From Gammaproteobacteria bacterium (GTDB lineage: Bacteria; Pseudomonadota; Gammaproteobacteria; Arenicellales; JAANXG01), in NCBI GenBank assembly GCA_018263405.1, contig JAANXG010000089.1, positions 1-7,946 on the forward strand: a stretch of 7,946 nt of DNA, in the 5' to 3' direction. Of this stretch, positions 1 to 6,417 are shown piece by piece (position 1 is the stretch's first letter; the number at the start of each line of letters is the position of its first letter). A model generated the notes under the pieces. The model did not search any database. It worked only from the letters and a program-made list of their open reading frames with translations, and was not told the DNA's origin. A program made the translations under genes and the position numbers.

Positions 1-119
1 TGAAGGCCAGCAACGCCCAGTTGGTGGAGCGCGTAGTCAATCTGCTCCAGCTCATGGGTGTGGCCGTCGCGACGGCGGACGACGCCCGGACACAGCTGGG
101 CATCGTAAAAAGAGGGTAA
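1..119 (+). CDS. Beta-keto acid cleavage enzyme (BKACE, DUF849), C-terminal end only; probable dehydrocarnitine cleavage enzyme
   Basis: The first full codon is at position 3 and the frame stays open to TAA at 117-119, giving about 38 C-terminal residues. They carry the DUF849/BKACE tail pattern: SNAQLVERVVNLL, then a VATADDARTQLG stretch, matching the family's SNA-x-LVE-x-VV and AT-x-x-EAR-x-x-LG ending. BKACE enzymes condense a beta-keto acid with acetyl-CoA and release acetoacetate plus a new CoA ester. Next to carnitine dehydrogenase the expected substrate is 3-dehydrocarnitine, giving betainyl-CoA (the CdhC role in Pseudomonas); this assignment is inferred from context. The stop overlaps the next start as TAATG, so the two genes are translationally coupled. 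The metal-binding and catalytic residues lie upstream of the window and cannot be checked. Confidence 0.82.
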   Translation, partial: KASNAQLVERVVNLLQLMGVAVATADDARTQLGIVKRG

Positions 120-1084
120 TGGTGAGCGAAGCCAGGCGGCACATCGCCGTTATCGGCTGCGGGGTGATCGGTGCGGGCTGGGCGGCCCGTTGTCTCGCCC
201 ACGGCATGGATGTGAGTGCCTGGGACCCGGCCCCCGGAGCGGAAAAGCTGCTACGCGAGGCGGTGAGCAACGCCTGGCCCTCTTTGCAGAGGCTCGGGAC
301 ATCGGAGGGCGCCTCCCCGGAAAGGCTGCGGGTGTTCGACAGCCTGGAAGCCGCATGCGAGCACGCCGATTTCATCCAGGAAGCGGCGCCGGAAAGAGAA
401 GACCTGAAGCGCCGCCTGCATGCTCAGATCGACGCGGCCTGCCGGCCCGACGTCATTATCGCCTCCAGCACGTCGGGGTTGCTGCCGACGGATTTCCAGA
501 CCGACTGCCGGCATCCGGAGCGAATTCTGGTGGGTCACCCGTTCAACCCGGTCTATCTGCTGCCGTTGGTGGAGGTGCTCGGCGGGGAAAAAACGGCCCG
601 GCACAGCCTGGATCGGGCGATCGCATTCTACCGCGCCATCGGCATGCAACCGCTCAAGGTACGCAAGGAAGTCTCCGGCTTCCTGTCCGACCGATTGCAG
701 GAGGCCCTGTGGCGGGAGGTTCTGCACTTGGTCAACGACGATGTCGCCGACACCGAAGAGCTGGATATGGCGGTAGCCTATGGGCCCGGGCTGCGCTGGG
801 CGATCTGGGGCCCGTGCATGGTGTTCCACCTGGCCGGCGGAGAGGGCGGCATCAAACACATGCTCGAGCACTTCGATCCGTCCCTGTTTCCCTGGACTAA
901 ACTGGAACCGCCGGAAATGACCGGAGCGCTGATAGAGAAAATGGAGGCAGGCTGCGAGCGGCAGGCGGGCGGCCGTTCGCTGCGGCAACTGGAACAGCTG
1001 CGCGACCATTGTTTGATCGACATCATGCGGGCGTTGCAGACCTACAATGAAGGCGCGGGGCGCGTCCTGAACGAAAACTCGTAG
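119..1084 (+). CDS. lcdH: L-carnitine 3-dehydrogenase (EC 1.1.1.108)
   Basis: Cytoplasmic NAD-dependent enzyme oxidising L-carnitine to 3-dehydrocarnitine; 321 residues, the length of the stand-alone form (CdhA in Pseudomonas), without the C-terminal thioesterase domain fused to it in some rhizobia. It belongs to the 3-hydroxyacyl-CoA dehydrogenase fold. The N-terminal Rossmann motif is VIGCGVIGAGWAA, with glycines at 13, 15 and 18. The segment ASSTSG is at 115-120. The catalytic-type HPFNP has His140, with Glu152 in LVEVLGG. The C-terminal helical domain contains SGFLSDRLQEALWRE (186-200) and YGPGLRWAIWGP (221-232), the latter typical of carnitine dehydrogenases rather than fatty-acyl enzymes. 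ATG at 119 overlaps the BKACE stop. A purine-rich AGAGGG at 111-116 lies very close to ATG and is better spaced for the in-frame GTG at 122, so the start could be one codon later. The acyl-CoA dehydrogenase follows after 8 bases. Confidence 0.93.
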   Translation: MVSEARRHIAVIGCGVIGAGWAARCLAHGMDVSAWDPAPGAEKLLREAVSNAWPSLQRLGTSEGASPERLRVFDSLEAACEHADFIQEAAPEREDLKRRLHAQIDAACRPDVIIASSTSGLLPTDFQTDCRHPERILVGHPFNPVYLLPLVEVLGGEKTARHSLDRAIAFYRAIGMQPLKVRKEVSGFLSDRLQEALWREVLHLVNDDVADTEELDMAVAYGPGLRWAIWGPCMVFHLAGGEGGIKHMLEHFDPSLFPWTKLEPPEMTGALIEKMEAGCERQAGGRSLRQLEQLRDHCLIDIMRALQTYNEGAGRVLNENS

Positions 1085-1092
1085 ATACGCCG

Positions 1093-2253
1093 ATGGAATT
1101 CAATCTGTCCCATGAACAAGAAATGATCGTCGACAGCGTCCGCGCGTTCGTCGAGAAAAACCTGTATCCGTTCGAGGAGGAAGTGGAGCGTTCCGGACAA
1201 GTCCGCCCGGAGCTTACGCGTCAGATTATCGACAAGGCGTTGGAATCGGGATTCTACGCCGCGAACATGCCGGAGGAACTGGGCGGCGGCGGTCTGAACG
1301 CCTTTGATATGACCCTGATGGACCGCGAACTCGGCCGTGCCGGCATGGCGCTGGAGTATCTGGTCGCGCGCCCCAGCAACATCCTCCAGGCCTGTGTGGG
1401 TGAACAGCGCGAAAAGTATCTGTTGCCCTGCATCCGCGGCGACAAGATCGACTGCCTGGCCATGACGGAACCCGAAGCCGGCTCCGATGTGCGCGGGATG
1501 AAGTGCAGGGCCGAACGGGACGGATCCGACTTCATCATCAACGGGTCCAAACATTTCATCAGCCACGCCGATCTCGCCGATTTCGTGATTTTGTTCGCCG
1601 CCACCGGCGAAGAGGACACGCCTCGCGGCAAGCGCAGGAAAATTACATCGTTCCTGGTGGATAAAGGCACATCCGGATTTACCGTGCGGGAAGGTTACCG
1701 CTCGGTTTCCCATCGCGGTTATCACAACAGCATCCTGGAATTCGATCATTGCCGGATTCCGGCCAGCCAGATGCTGGGCGAGGAGCATAAAGGCTTCGAT
1801 GTGGCCAACGACTGGCTGGGCGCGACCCGGTTGCAGGTCGCCGCCCTGTGTCTCGGCCGCGCCGAGCGCGCGCTCGACCTGGCCCTGAACTGGGCGGCGA
1901 ACCGCAAACAGTTCGGTCAAACCATCGGCCGCTTCCAAGGTGTCGGCTTCAAGCTGGCGGACATGCGTCTGCAGCTGGAAGCGGCGGAGCTGCTGACCTT
2001 CAAGGCCGCCTGGAAAACCGACCAGGGCGCCGCCACCGACATGGACTATGCCATGGCCAAGCTCCACGCCACCGAAACTTTGGCGTTCATCGCGGACGAA
2101 GCCATTCAGATCCACGGCGGCATGGGCCTGATGGCGGACCTGCCTCTGGAGCGCATCTGGCGCGATGCAAGGGTGGAGCGCATCTGGGAGGGAACCTCCG
2201 AAATCCAGAGGCACATCATCTCGCGTTCGATGCTGAGGCCTCTGGGCAGTTGA
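1093..2253 (+). CDS. Acyl-CoA dehydrogenase, probable gamma-butyrobetainyl-CoA dehydrogenase
   Basis: FAD-dependent acyl-CoA dehydrogenase, 386 residues, the normal length of the short/medium-chain family. The all-alpha N-terminal domain runs to about 120. The central beta domain opens with the signature AMTEPEAGSD (123-132) and continues through FIINGSKHFIS. The C-terminal alpha domain holds RKQFGQTIGRFQ (271-282), QIHGGMG (339-345) and IWEGTSEIQ (364-372). Glu366 in WEGTSEIQ occupies the position of the catalytic base of medium-chain acyl-CoA dehydrogenase. Electrons would pass to an electron-transfer flavoprotein, which is not in this window. Lying between carnitine dehydrogenase and the CoA synthetase, with caiD further on, it most plausibly oxidises gamma-butyrobetainyl-CoA to crotonobetainyl-CoA. 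The family is certain; the substrate is inferred from neighbours. No convincing Shine-Dalgarno is visible, and the 8-base gap after lcdH suggests coupled translation. Confidence 0.93.
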   Translation: MEFNLSHEQEMIVDSVRAFVEKNLYPFEEEVERSGQVRPELTRQIIDKALESGFYAANMPEELGGGGLNAFDMTLMDRELGRAGMALEYLVARPSNILQACVGEQREKYLLPCIRGDKIDCLAMTEPEAGSDVRGMKCRAERDGSDFIINGSKHFISHADLADFVILFAATGEEDTPRGKRRKITSFLVDKGTSGFTVREGYRSVSHRGYHNSILEFDHCRIPASQMLGEEHKGFDVANDWLGATRLQVAALCLGRAERALDLALNWAANRKQFGQTIGRFQGVGFKLADMRLQLEAAELLTFKAAWKTDQGAATDMDYAMAKLHATETLAFIADEAIQIHGGMGLMADLPLERIWRDARVERIWEGTSEIQRHIISRSMLRPLGS

Positions 2254-2274
2254 CCCGGGTTGCCGGACCCGCAC

Positions 2275-4323
2275 ATGGATTCCACCCGCCTGAAGCGTTT
2301 GCTGCGACCCCGGTCCATAGCGGCCATCGGCGGCGGGGAGGCGGAGCAGGTCGTCAGGCAGTGTCAAAAAATGGAATTCGCCGGGGAGGTGTGGCCGGTT
2401 CACCCCGGAAAGAACGAAGTCCTTGGAATACCCTGCTATCGGTCCGTCGGCGATCTGCCCGGTGCTCCCGACGCGGTATTCCTCGGGGTCAACCGGCATG
2501 TCACGAACCAGTTGGTTCCCGCACTGCGCACAATCGACGCAGGCGGCGCCGTGTGTTACGCCTCCGGTTACAACGAATCGGGGGCGGAAGGGGATGCTTT
2601 GGCGAGCGAGCTGATCGAAGCCGCCGGCGATATGCCGGTGATCGGACCGAATTGCTACGGGCTGATCAATTACCTGGACGGCGCTTTGCTCTGGCCGGAC
2701 CAGCATGGCGGCAGGCGCTGCGCCAACGGCGTGGCCATTCTAGTGCAAAGCAGCAACATCGCGATCAACCTCACCATGCAGCGCCGGGGATTGCCGCTGG
2801 CCTATATCGTCGCACTCGGCAATCAGTTGTGCGTGGGGATGTCGGAAATGATCGAAACCCTGGTCGAGGACGAACGCGTTACCGCGATAGGCTTGCACAT
2901 CGAGGGGTTCGACGACGTTGTCCGATTCGACCGGGCCCTGGGGTGCGCCCGTGCCCTGAATAAACCCGTGGTGGCGCTCAAAGCGGGCAGATCGCAGGCC
3001 TCGCAATCGTTGACTCTGAGCCACACCGCATCGGTGGCCGGCGGCGACGCGCCGTGTTCGGCGTTGCTCGACCGGTTGGGGGTGGGGGAAGTGCGGTCTA
3101 TTCCGGTGTTTCTGGACGCCCTGAAACTGCTGCATTGCCGGGGACCGCTTGCGAGCCGGGATATCATATCCTTGAGCTGCTCGGGGGGTGAAGCGTCTTT
3201 GATTTCGGACGCAGCTGAAAATCACAGGGTGCGGTTCAAGCCGTTCACCCCGGAGCAGGAACAGCGTATCAGGAAGACGGTTAATCCGTTAGTGAGCGTT
3301 TCCAATCCACTCGACTACCACACCTTCGACTGGGGGAACGAAGAGCGCCTGGGGGAAACATTCAGCGAAGCATTGTCCTGTGGTTTCTCGGCGGCGGTGG
3401 TGATATTCGACGTTCCCCGGGAAGACCGCTGCGACGCCACCACCTGGTTGCCGACCCTCAACGCATTTGCGCGTGCGGCGGGACGCGTCAATACGGTTGG
3501 AATTTTGCTGTCGACCCTGCCCGAGAACCTGCCCGAACACTGGATCGAGGCCTGCGGCGACAAGAACCTCGTGGGCATGTGGACCCTGGACGACGCATTG
3601 GCCGCTATCGAGGTGGCGGCCGACATCGGCGAAGTCTGGTCGCAGCCTACACGGGAACCGGTGATGGCGCCGGTCGGGCCCGCCGGGACCGGTGCAGTGC
3701 TTTCCGAGCATCGGGCCAAATATTTATTGCAATCGTTCGGCATACCGGTACCCCGATCGGTATTGTGCCGGAATCGTGACGAGGCGGACCAGGCTGCCGC
3801 CGAAATCGGCTTTCCGGTGGCGCTGAAGGCGGCGGGAGCAGGCATTCTCCACAAGACCGAGCAGGGCGGCGTTTATCTGGACATCCGAGATAACGCGCGA
3901 ATGGAAGCCGCGGCAAAGCGCTTATTTGAAATCAGCGATCAGGTACTGGTGGAATCCATGATCGGCGACGGCGTGGCCGAGCTGCTGATTGGGGTTGCGC
4001 GGGATCCGGTGATCGGCTTGTATTTCGTGGTCGGCACGGGCGGTGTCGAGGTCGAATGGTTGAATGACGTTCGCGTTCTGACCCTGCCTCTGCTGGAATC
4101 GGACGTTTGGAGAGCACTGAAGTCCCTGCGCGGTCATGAATTATTGAACGGACATCGGGGCAGGCCGGCGGCGGATATCGATGCGGTGGTTGCGGCGGCG
4201 CTCTGCGTCGGGGCTTTCGCGCGGGAACACGGGGAACAGTTGACGGAACTGGATATCAATCCGCTGATTGTGCGTCCCGACGGGCACGGCTGTGTCGCCG
4301 CGGACGCCTTATTGGTAATGTAG
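2275..4323 (+). CDS. NDP-forming acyl-CoA synthetase, probable gamma-butyrobetainyl-CoA (or crotonobetainyl-CoA) synthetase
   Basis: A single-chain acyl-CoA synthetase of the ADP-forming acetyl-CoA synthetase superfamily, 682 residues from ATG 2275. An N-terminal CoA-binding Rossmann domain (about 8-130, IAAIGGGE near the start) is followed by two succinyl-CoA-synthetase-like ligase domains (about 145-450). The expected phosphohistidine is His250 in LSHTASVAGG. The C-terminal ATP-grasp domain (about 478-680) opens EHRAKYLLQSFGIPVPRS, has GILHKTEQGGV (523-533) and ends with the metal-binding ELDINP (658-663). It would activate the carboxylate with ATP and CoA, releasing ADP and phosphate, in place of the AMP-forming CaiC or the CoA-transferase CaiB of the E. 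coli anaerobic system. The betaine substrate is inferred from flanking genes. An in-frame TTG at 2260 would add five residues; ATG was preferred because the family usually begins just before the LLRPRSIA stretch. Neither start has a clear Shine-Dalgarno. Confidence 0.91.
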   Translation: MDSTRLKRLLRPRSIAAIGGGEAEQVVRQCQKMEFAGEVWPVHPGKNEVLGIPCYRSVGDLPGAPDAVFLGVNRHVTNQLVPALRTIDAGGAVCYASGYNESGAEGDALASELIEAAGDMPVIGPNCYGLINYLDGALLWPDQHGGRRCANGVAILVQSSNIAINLTMQRRGLPLAYIVALGNQLCVGMSEMIETLVEDERVTAIGLHIEGFDDVVRFDRALGCARALNKPVVALKAGRSQASQSLTLSHTASVAGGDAPCSALLDRLGVGEVRSIPVFLDALKLLHCRGPLASRDIISLSCSGGEASLISDAAENHRVRFKPFTPEQEQRIRKTVNPLVSVSNPLDYHTFDWGNEERLGETFSEALSCGFSAAVVIFDVPREDRCDATTWLPTLNAFARAAGRVNTVGILLSTLPENLPEHWIEACGDKNLVGMWTLDDALAAIEVAADIGEVWSQPTREPVMAPVGPAGTGAVLSEHRAKYLLQSFGIPVPRSVLCRNRDEADQAAAEIGFPVALKAAGAGILHKTEQGGVYLDIRDNARMEAAAKRLFEISDQVLVESMIGDGVAELLIGVARDPVIGLYFVVGTGGVEVEWLNDVRVLTLPLLESDVWRALKSLRGHELLNGHRGRPAADIDAVVAAALCVGAFAREHGEQLTELDINPLIVRPDGHGCVAADALLVM

Positions 4324-4330
4324 CGTATCT

Positions 4331-4361
4331 GACGGCAGTTTCCATCGGTCGTAGTGCCGTC
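4331..4361 (+). other. Weak hairpin in the synthetase-caiD gap
   Basis: GACGGCA at 4331-4337 pairs with TGCCGTC at 4355-4361, a 7-bp stem around a 17-base loop, starting eight bases after the synthetase stop. No T-run follows, so it is not a standard intrinsic terminator. It occupies the longest gap (75 bases) in the carnitine block and could mark a processing or attenuation point; it could also be chance. Confidence 0.25.
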
Positions 4362-4398
4362 GAACCAAAAAGATCATCCAACCCAGGTTTGAGCGAAT

Positions 4399-5184
4399 AT
4401 GAATGATCGCCCGATAAAGACCCGCAGTGAGCATCATGTTCTGGAGGTGACATTGGACCGCCCCAAAGCCAATGCCATCGATTCGGTGACCAGCCGTATA
4501 ATGGGACAGGTGTTTCGGGATTTTCGCGACGATCCTGATCTGCGCGTGGCCATTGTTACCGGCGCCGGAGAAAAGTTTTTTTGCCCCGGCTGGGACCTGA
4601 AGGCCGCGGCCGAGGGGGAAGAGCCGGACAGCGATTATGGCGTGGGAGGATTCGGCGGTATGCAGGAGTTGCCGAATCTGAACAAGCCGATCATCGCCGC
4701 GGTAAACGGGATCTGCTGCGGCGGCGGATTCGAAGTCGCTTTGTCGACGGACATTATCATCGCGGCCGAACACGCCACATTTGCGCTGCCGGAGATTCGT
4801 TCCGGCGTGATCGCGGATGCCGCCAGCATCAAACTGCCTCAGCGTATTCCTTACCATATCGCCATGGAACTGCTGTTCACCGGCCGCTGGATGGATGCCC
4901 AGGAGGCCTGTCGCTGGGGTATTGTGAACCGGATCGTAGCGGCCGACGAATTAATGGCCAGCGCCAGGAAGATGGCGGAATTGTTGGCCGCTGGACCGCC
5001 GCTCGTGTACGCCGCCATCAAGGAAACCGTTCGCGAATCCGCGGGTTTGACCTTCCAACAGGCGTTGAGCAGGCTCAACCGGCGCGAACTGCGAACCATC
5101 GAAGTGCTGTATTCCAGCGAGGACCAGAAAGAAGGCGCCCGCGCCTTCGCCGAGAAACGTGATCCGGTGTGGAAGGGCAGGTGA
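4399..5184 (+). CDS. caiD: Crotonobetainyl-CoA hydratase (CaiD family)
   Basis: Crotonase-fold enzyme that reversibly hydrates crotonobetainyl-CoA to L-carnitinyl-CoA in the cytoplasm. Its 261 residues equal the length of E. coli CaiD as remembered, and several blocks agree closely: LDRPKANAID (19-28), TGAGEKFF and GWDLKAAAEGE (64-74), and the ending AEKRDPVWKGR. Oxyanion-hole elements are GWDLKAA and CCGGGFE. The two acid/base glutamates expected for crotonases are present as Glu112 (GGGFE) and Glu132 (ALPE), 20 residues apart as in the rat hydratase. Unusually, the loop after Glu132, which reads PDSGG in E. coli CaiD, is ADAAS (139-143) here. Neighbours indicate use in the oxidative direction, from gamma-butyrobetaine to carnitine, rather than anaerobic carnitine reduction. 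The ribosome binding site is weak (AGG at 4385-4387, or GAG at 4391-4393). Confidence 0.94.
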   Translation: MNDRPIKTRSEHHVLEVTLDRPKANAIDSVTSRIMGQVFRDFRDDPDLRVAIVTGAGEKFFCPGWDLKAAAEGEEPDSDYGVGGFGGMQELPNLNKPIIAAVNGICCGGGFEVALSTDIIIAAEHATFALPEIRSGVIADAASIKLPQRIPYHIAMELLFTGRWMDAQEACRWGIVNRIVAADELMASARKMAELLAAGPPLVYAAIKETVRESAGLTFQQALSRLNRRELRTIEVLYSSEDQKEGARAFAEKRDPVWKGR

Positions 5185-5211
5185 CGTGGGGATAAACCGG
5201 AACCAAAAAGC

Positions 5212-6060
5212 ATGAGTCGTATTGTTTACGTCAACGGCGAATACTTGCCGGAAGAAGAAGGCAGAATTTCGATATTCGACCGCGGGTTCTTGTTTGCCGA
5301 TGGTGTGTATGAAGTATCCGCTGTGCTAAAGGGTCGGCTCGTCGACAATCAAGCGCATCTGATACGCCTGCACAGATCGTTGACCGAACTGAATATCCCA
5401 CAACCGCTAAGCGATGATGACATTATCGCGGCGCAGAATCGGTTGATAACGCAAAACAATCTTGAGGAAGGCATGGTCTATCTCCAGATTACCCGCGGAC
5501 CCGCTGATCGTGACTTCGCTTTTCCCGACAACCCCGAACCGACGGTAATTTTGTTTACCCAACAGCATGCGCTGATCGACTCGCCCCTGGTGGAGCGGGG
5601 TATTACGATCCGGACGGTTGAAGACATGCGCTGGAAACGCCGTGATATTAAAACAGTGGGATTACTGGCTCCATCCATGGCCAAACAGATTGCTCTGGAG
5701 GCAGGAGCCGACGATGCGTGGATGGTGGAAGATGGATACGTGACCGAGGGTACATCCAATAACGCATTTATTATTACCCATGACAACGTTGTCAGAACCC
5801 GGCAATTGAGCAACCTGATCCTGCACGGTATCACCCGTGCCGCGATATTGCGGCTCGCGCAGCGCGAACCGATAACGATCGAAGAAACCCCGTTCACACG
5901 GGAGGACGCTTACGGGGCGAAAGAGGCATTTATTACCAGCGCTACGGCTTTCGCACTATCCGTCGTGGAAATCGACGGCCATTCAATCGGCGACGCCAAA
6001 CCCGGGCCGCTGGTGCGACGCCTGAGAGAACTCTATATCGATACAGCGCTTGGAGAGTAA
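5212..6060 (+). CDS. dat: D-amino-acid aminotransferase-like, class IV (BCAT-fold) PLP enzyme
   Basis: PLP-dependent transaminase, 282 residues, the usual length for D-amino-acid transaminase (EC 2.6.1.21), which exchanges amino groups between D-amino acids and 2-oxo acids. Family marks in order: DRGFLFADGVYEVSAV (23-38), ITRGPADRDFAFP (93-105), RRDIKTVGLL with the PLP-binding Lys147, and VTEGTSNNAFI (177-187) with Glu179 facing the cofactor pyridine nitrogen. In the Bacillus enzyme the substrate carboxylate is held by an Arg-x-His pair (R98/H100). Here the Arg is kept (Arg100) but the His position is Phe102, so specificity may differ. It starts 27 bases after caiD and could share its transcript, but it is more AT-rich (60-base samples at 5221 and 5641 have 26 and 28 G+C, against 36 and 41 at 3121 and 1861). 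The Shine-Dalgarno is poor. A role in carnitine metabolism is not evident. Confidence 0.85.
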   Translation: MSRIVYVNGEYLPEEEGRISIFDRGFLFADGVYEVSAVLKGRLVDNQAHLIRLHRSLTELNIPQPLSDDDIIAAQNRLITQNNLEEGMVYLQITRGPADRDFAFPDNPEPTVILFTQQHALIDSPLVERGITIRTVEDMRWKRRDIKTVGLLAPSMAKQIALEAGADDAWMVEDGYVTEGTSNNAFIITHDNVVRTRQLSNLILHGITRAAILRLAQREPITIEETPFTREDAYGAKEAFITSATAFALSVVEIDGHSIGDAKPGPLVRRLRELYIDTALGE

Positions 6061-6083
6061 AGTTTCACACCACTATTCGGTTA

Positions 6084-6105
6084 GGGCTCGCGCAAAAATA
6101 ACTTC
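6084..6105 (+). repeat. Left terminal inverted repeat of the 178-bp element
   Basis: The 22 bases begin GGGCTCGCG, then a C, then AAAAATAACTTC. They match the reverse complement of 6240-6261 at 21 of 22 positions, differing only at the tenth base (C here, T in the other arm). Similarity fades immediately inward, marking the repeat boundary. Confidence 0.88.
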
Positions 6106-6239
6106 TCATTTTCACATCCCGTCTTCGGGCCATCTTTGAACGATCCTCAATCGCAAAATCCTCATAGTAGCCCTGCTAGTACTGCGGTTTGCTCCATCGG
6201 ATCGTCCAAATCCAACCCAAATTCGGGCGCGTATTCTGT

Positions 6240-6261
6240 GAAGTTATTTTTACGCGAGCCC
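6240..6261 (-). repeat. Right terminal inverted repeat of the 178-bp element
   Basis: Read on the minus strand it begins GGGCTCGCG, then T, then AAAAATAACTTC, pairing with 6084-6105 with one mismatch. Beyond the terminal repeat its inner sequence continues to match the element end at 7831 for about 64 further bases. Confidence 0.88.
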
Positions 6262-6264
6262 TTA

Positions 6265-6417
6265 CGGTTTTAGCCAATAGAAAGTCGTATGTTACAGTCG
6301 GATCAATTGATTGTTTCATGAGAGCCTTTTCACCGCGAGACAGGGGGTTTATCCTTATTCGTCACCGACAGCCTCCACTCGGTAACATTCATACACAAAC
6401 ATTCGGAGCATCGCAGC
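6265..6417 (+). other. Untranslated leader region of trpB2
   Basis: This gene-free stretch between the mobile element and trpB2 must hold the trpB2 promoter unless transcription comes from upstream or from the element itself. No convincing -35/-10 pair was found. A possible hairpin is visible: GTCACCGA (6361-6368) against TCGGTAAC (6379-6386), eight positions with one mismatch and a 10-base loop, about 30 bases before the start codon. No T-box, trp attenuator or Trp-rich leader peptide was recognised. Confidence 0.4.
6405..6408 (+). promoter_or_regulatory. Ribosome binding site supporting the GTG start of trpB2
   Basis: GGAG at 6405-6408 lies nine bases before GTG 6418, a normal Shine-Dalgarno spacing. 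This supports GTG as the true start; the following residues METKILLGEKEIPTHWYN match the usual TrpB2 amino terminus. Confidence 0.65.

Larger units (their letters stand above)
6084..6261. mobile_element. 178-bp MITE-like element (internally deleted insertion sequence) with TTA target duplication
   Basis: Non-coding element bounded by terminal inverted repeats: the left end begins GGGCTCGCG and the right end is its reverse complement. It is flanked on both sides by TTA in direct orientation (6081-6083 and 6262-6264), as expected of a 3-bp target-site duplication. The right-hand 86 bases (6176-6261) reappear in reverse complement at 7831-7917 with two substitutions and one extra A, identifying this as a family member rather than chance. 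On the minus strand a frame of 36 codons between stops runs across the left part, but no transposase could be recognised. Too short to encode one, it would need a transposase supplied in trans. It sits 23 bases after the dat stop, and its ends could fold into a long hairpin in RNA. Confidence 0.85.

Noticed and set aside
251..1009. A 252-codon minus-strand frame opposite lcdH
   Set aside because: It is fully antisense to carnitine dehydrogenase, without motifs or a ribosome binding site.
2260..2274. TTG 2260 as start of the acyl-CoA synthetase
   Set aside because: It adds only MPDPH, has no better ribosome binding site than ATG 2275, and TTG is rare; it remains possible.
1042..2706. A 554-codon open frame on the minus strand
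   Set aside because: It is antisense across the acyl-CoA dehydrogenase and the start of the synthetase, both of which have clear family motifs. GC-rich genes often leave long antisense frames, and its translation shows no recognisable domain.
1848..2963. A 371-codon + strand frame overlapping two genes
   Set aside because: It is arginine/glycine-rich translation of the wrong frame of the dehydrogenase and synthetase genes, crossing a gene boundary, with no domain.
4331..4361. Terminator between the synthetase and caiD
   Set aside because: The 7-bp stem with a 17-base loop lacks a following T-run, and the genes belong to one pathway, so it is listed only as a weak hairpin.
4363..5210. Shared 10-mer AACCAAAAAG before caiD (4363-4372) and before dat (5201-5210)
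   Set aside because: Looked at as a possible common operator. It is short, low in complexity and placed at different distances from the starts, so chance is the simplest explanation.
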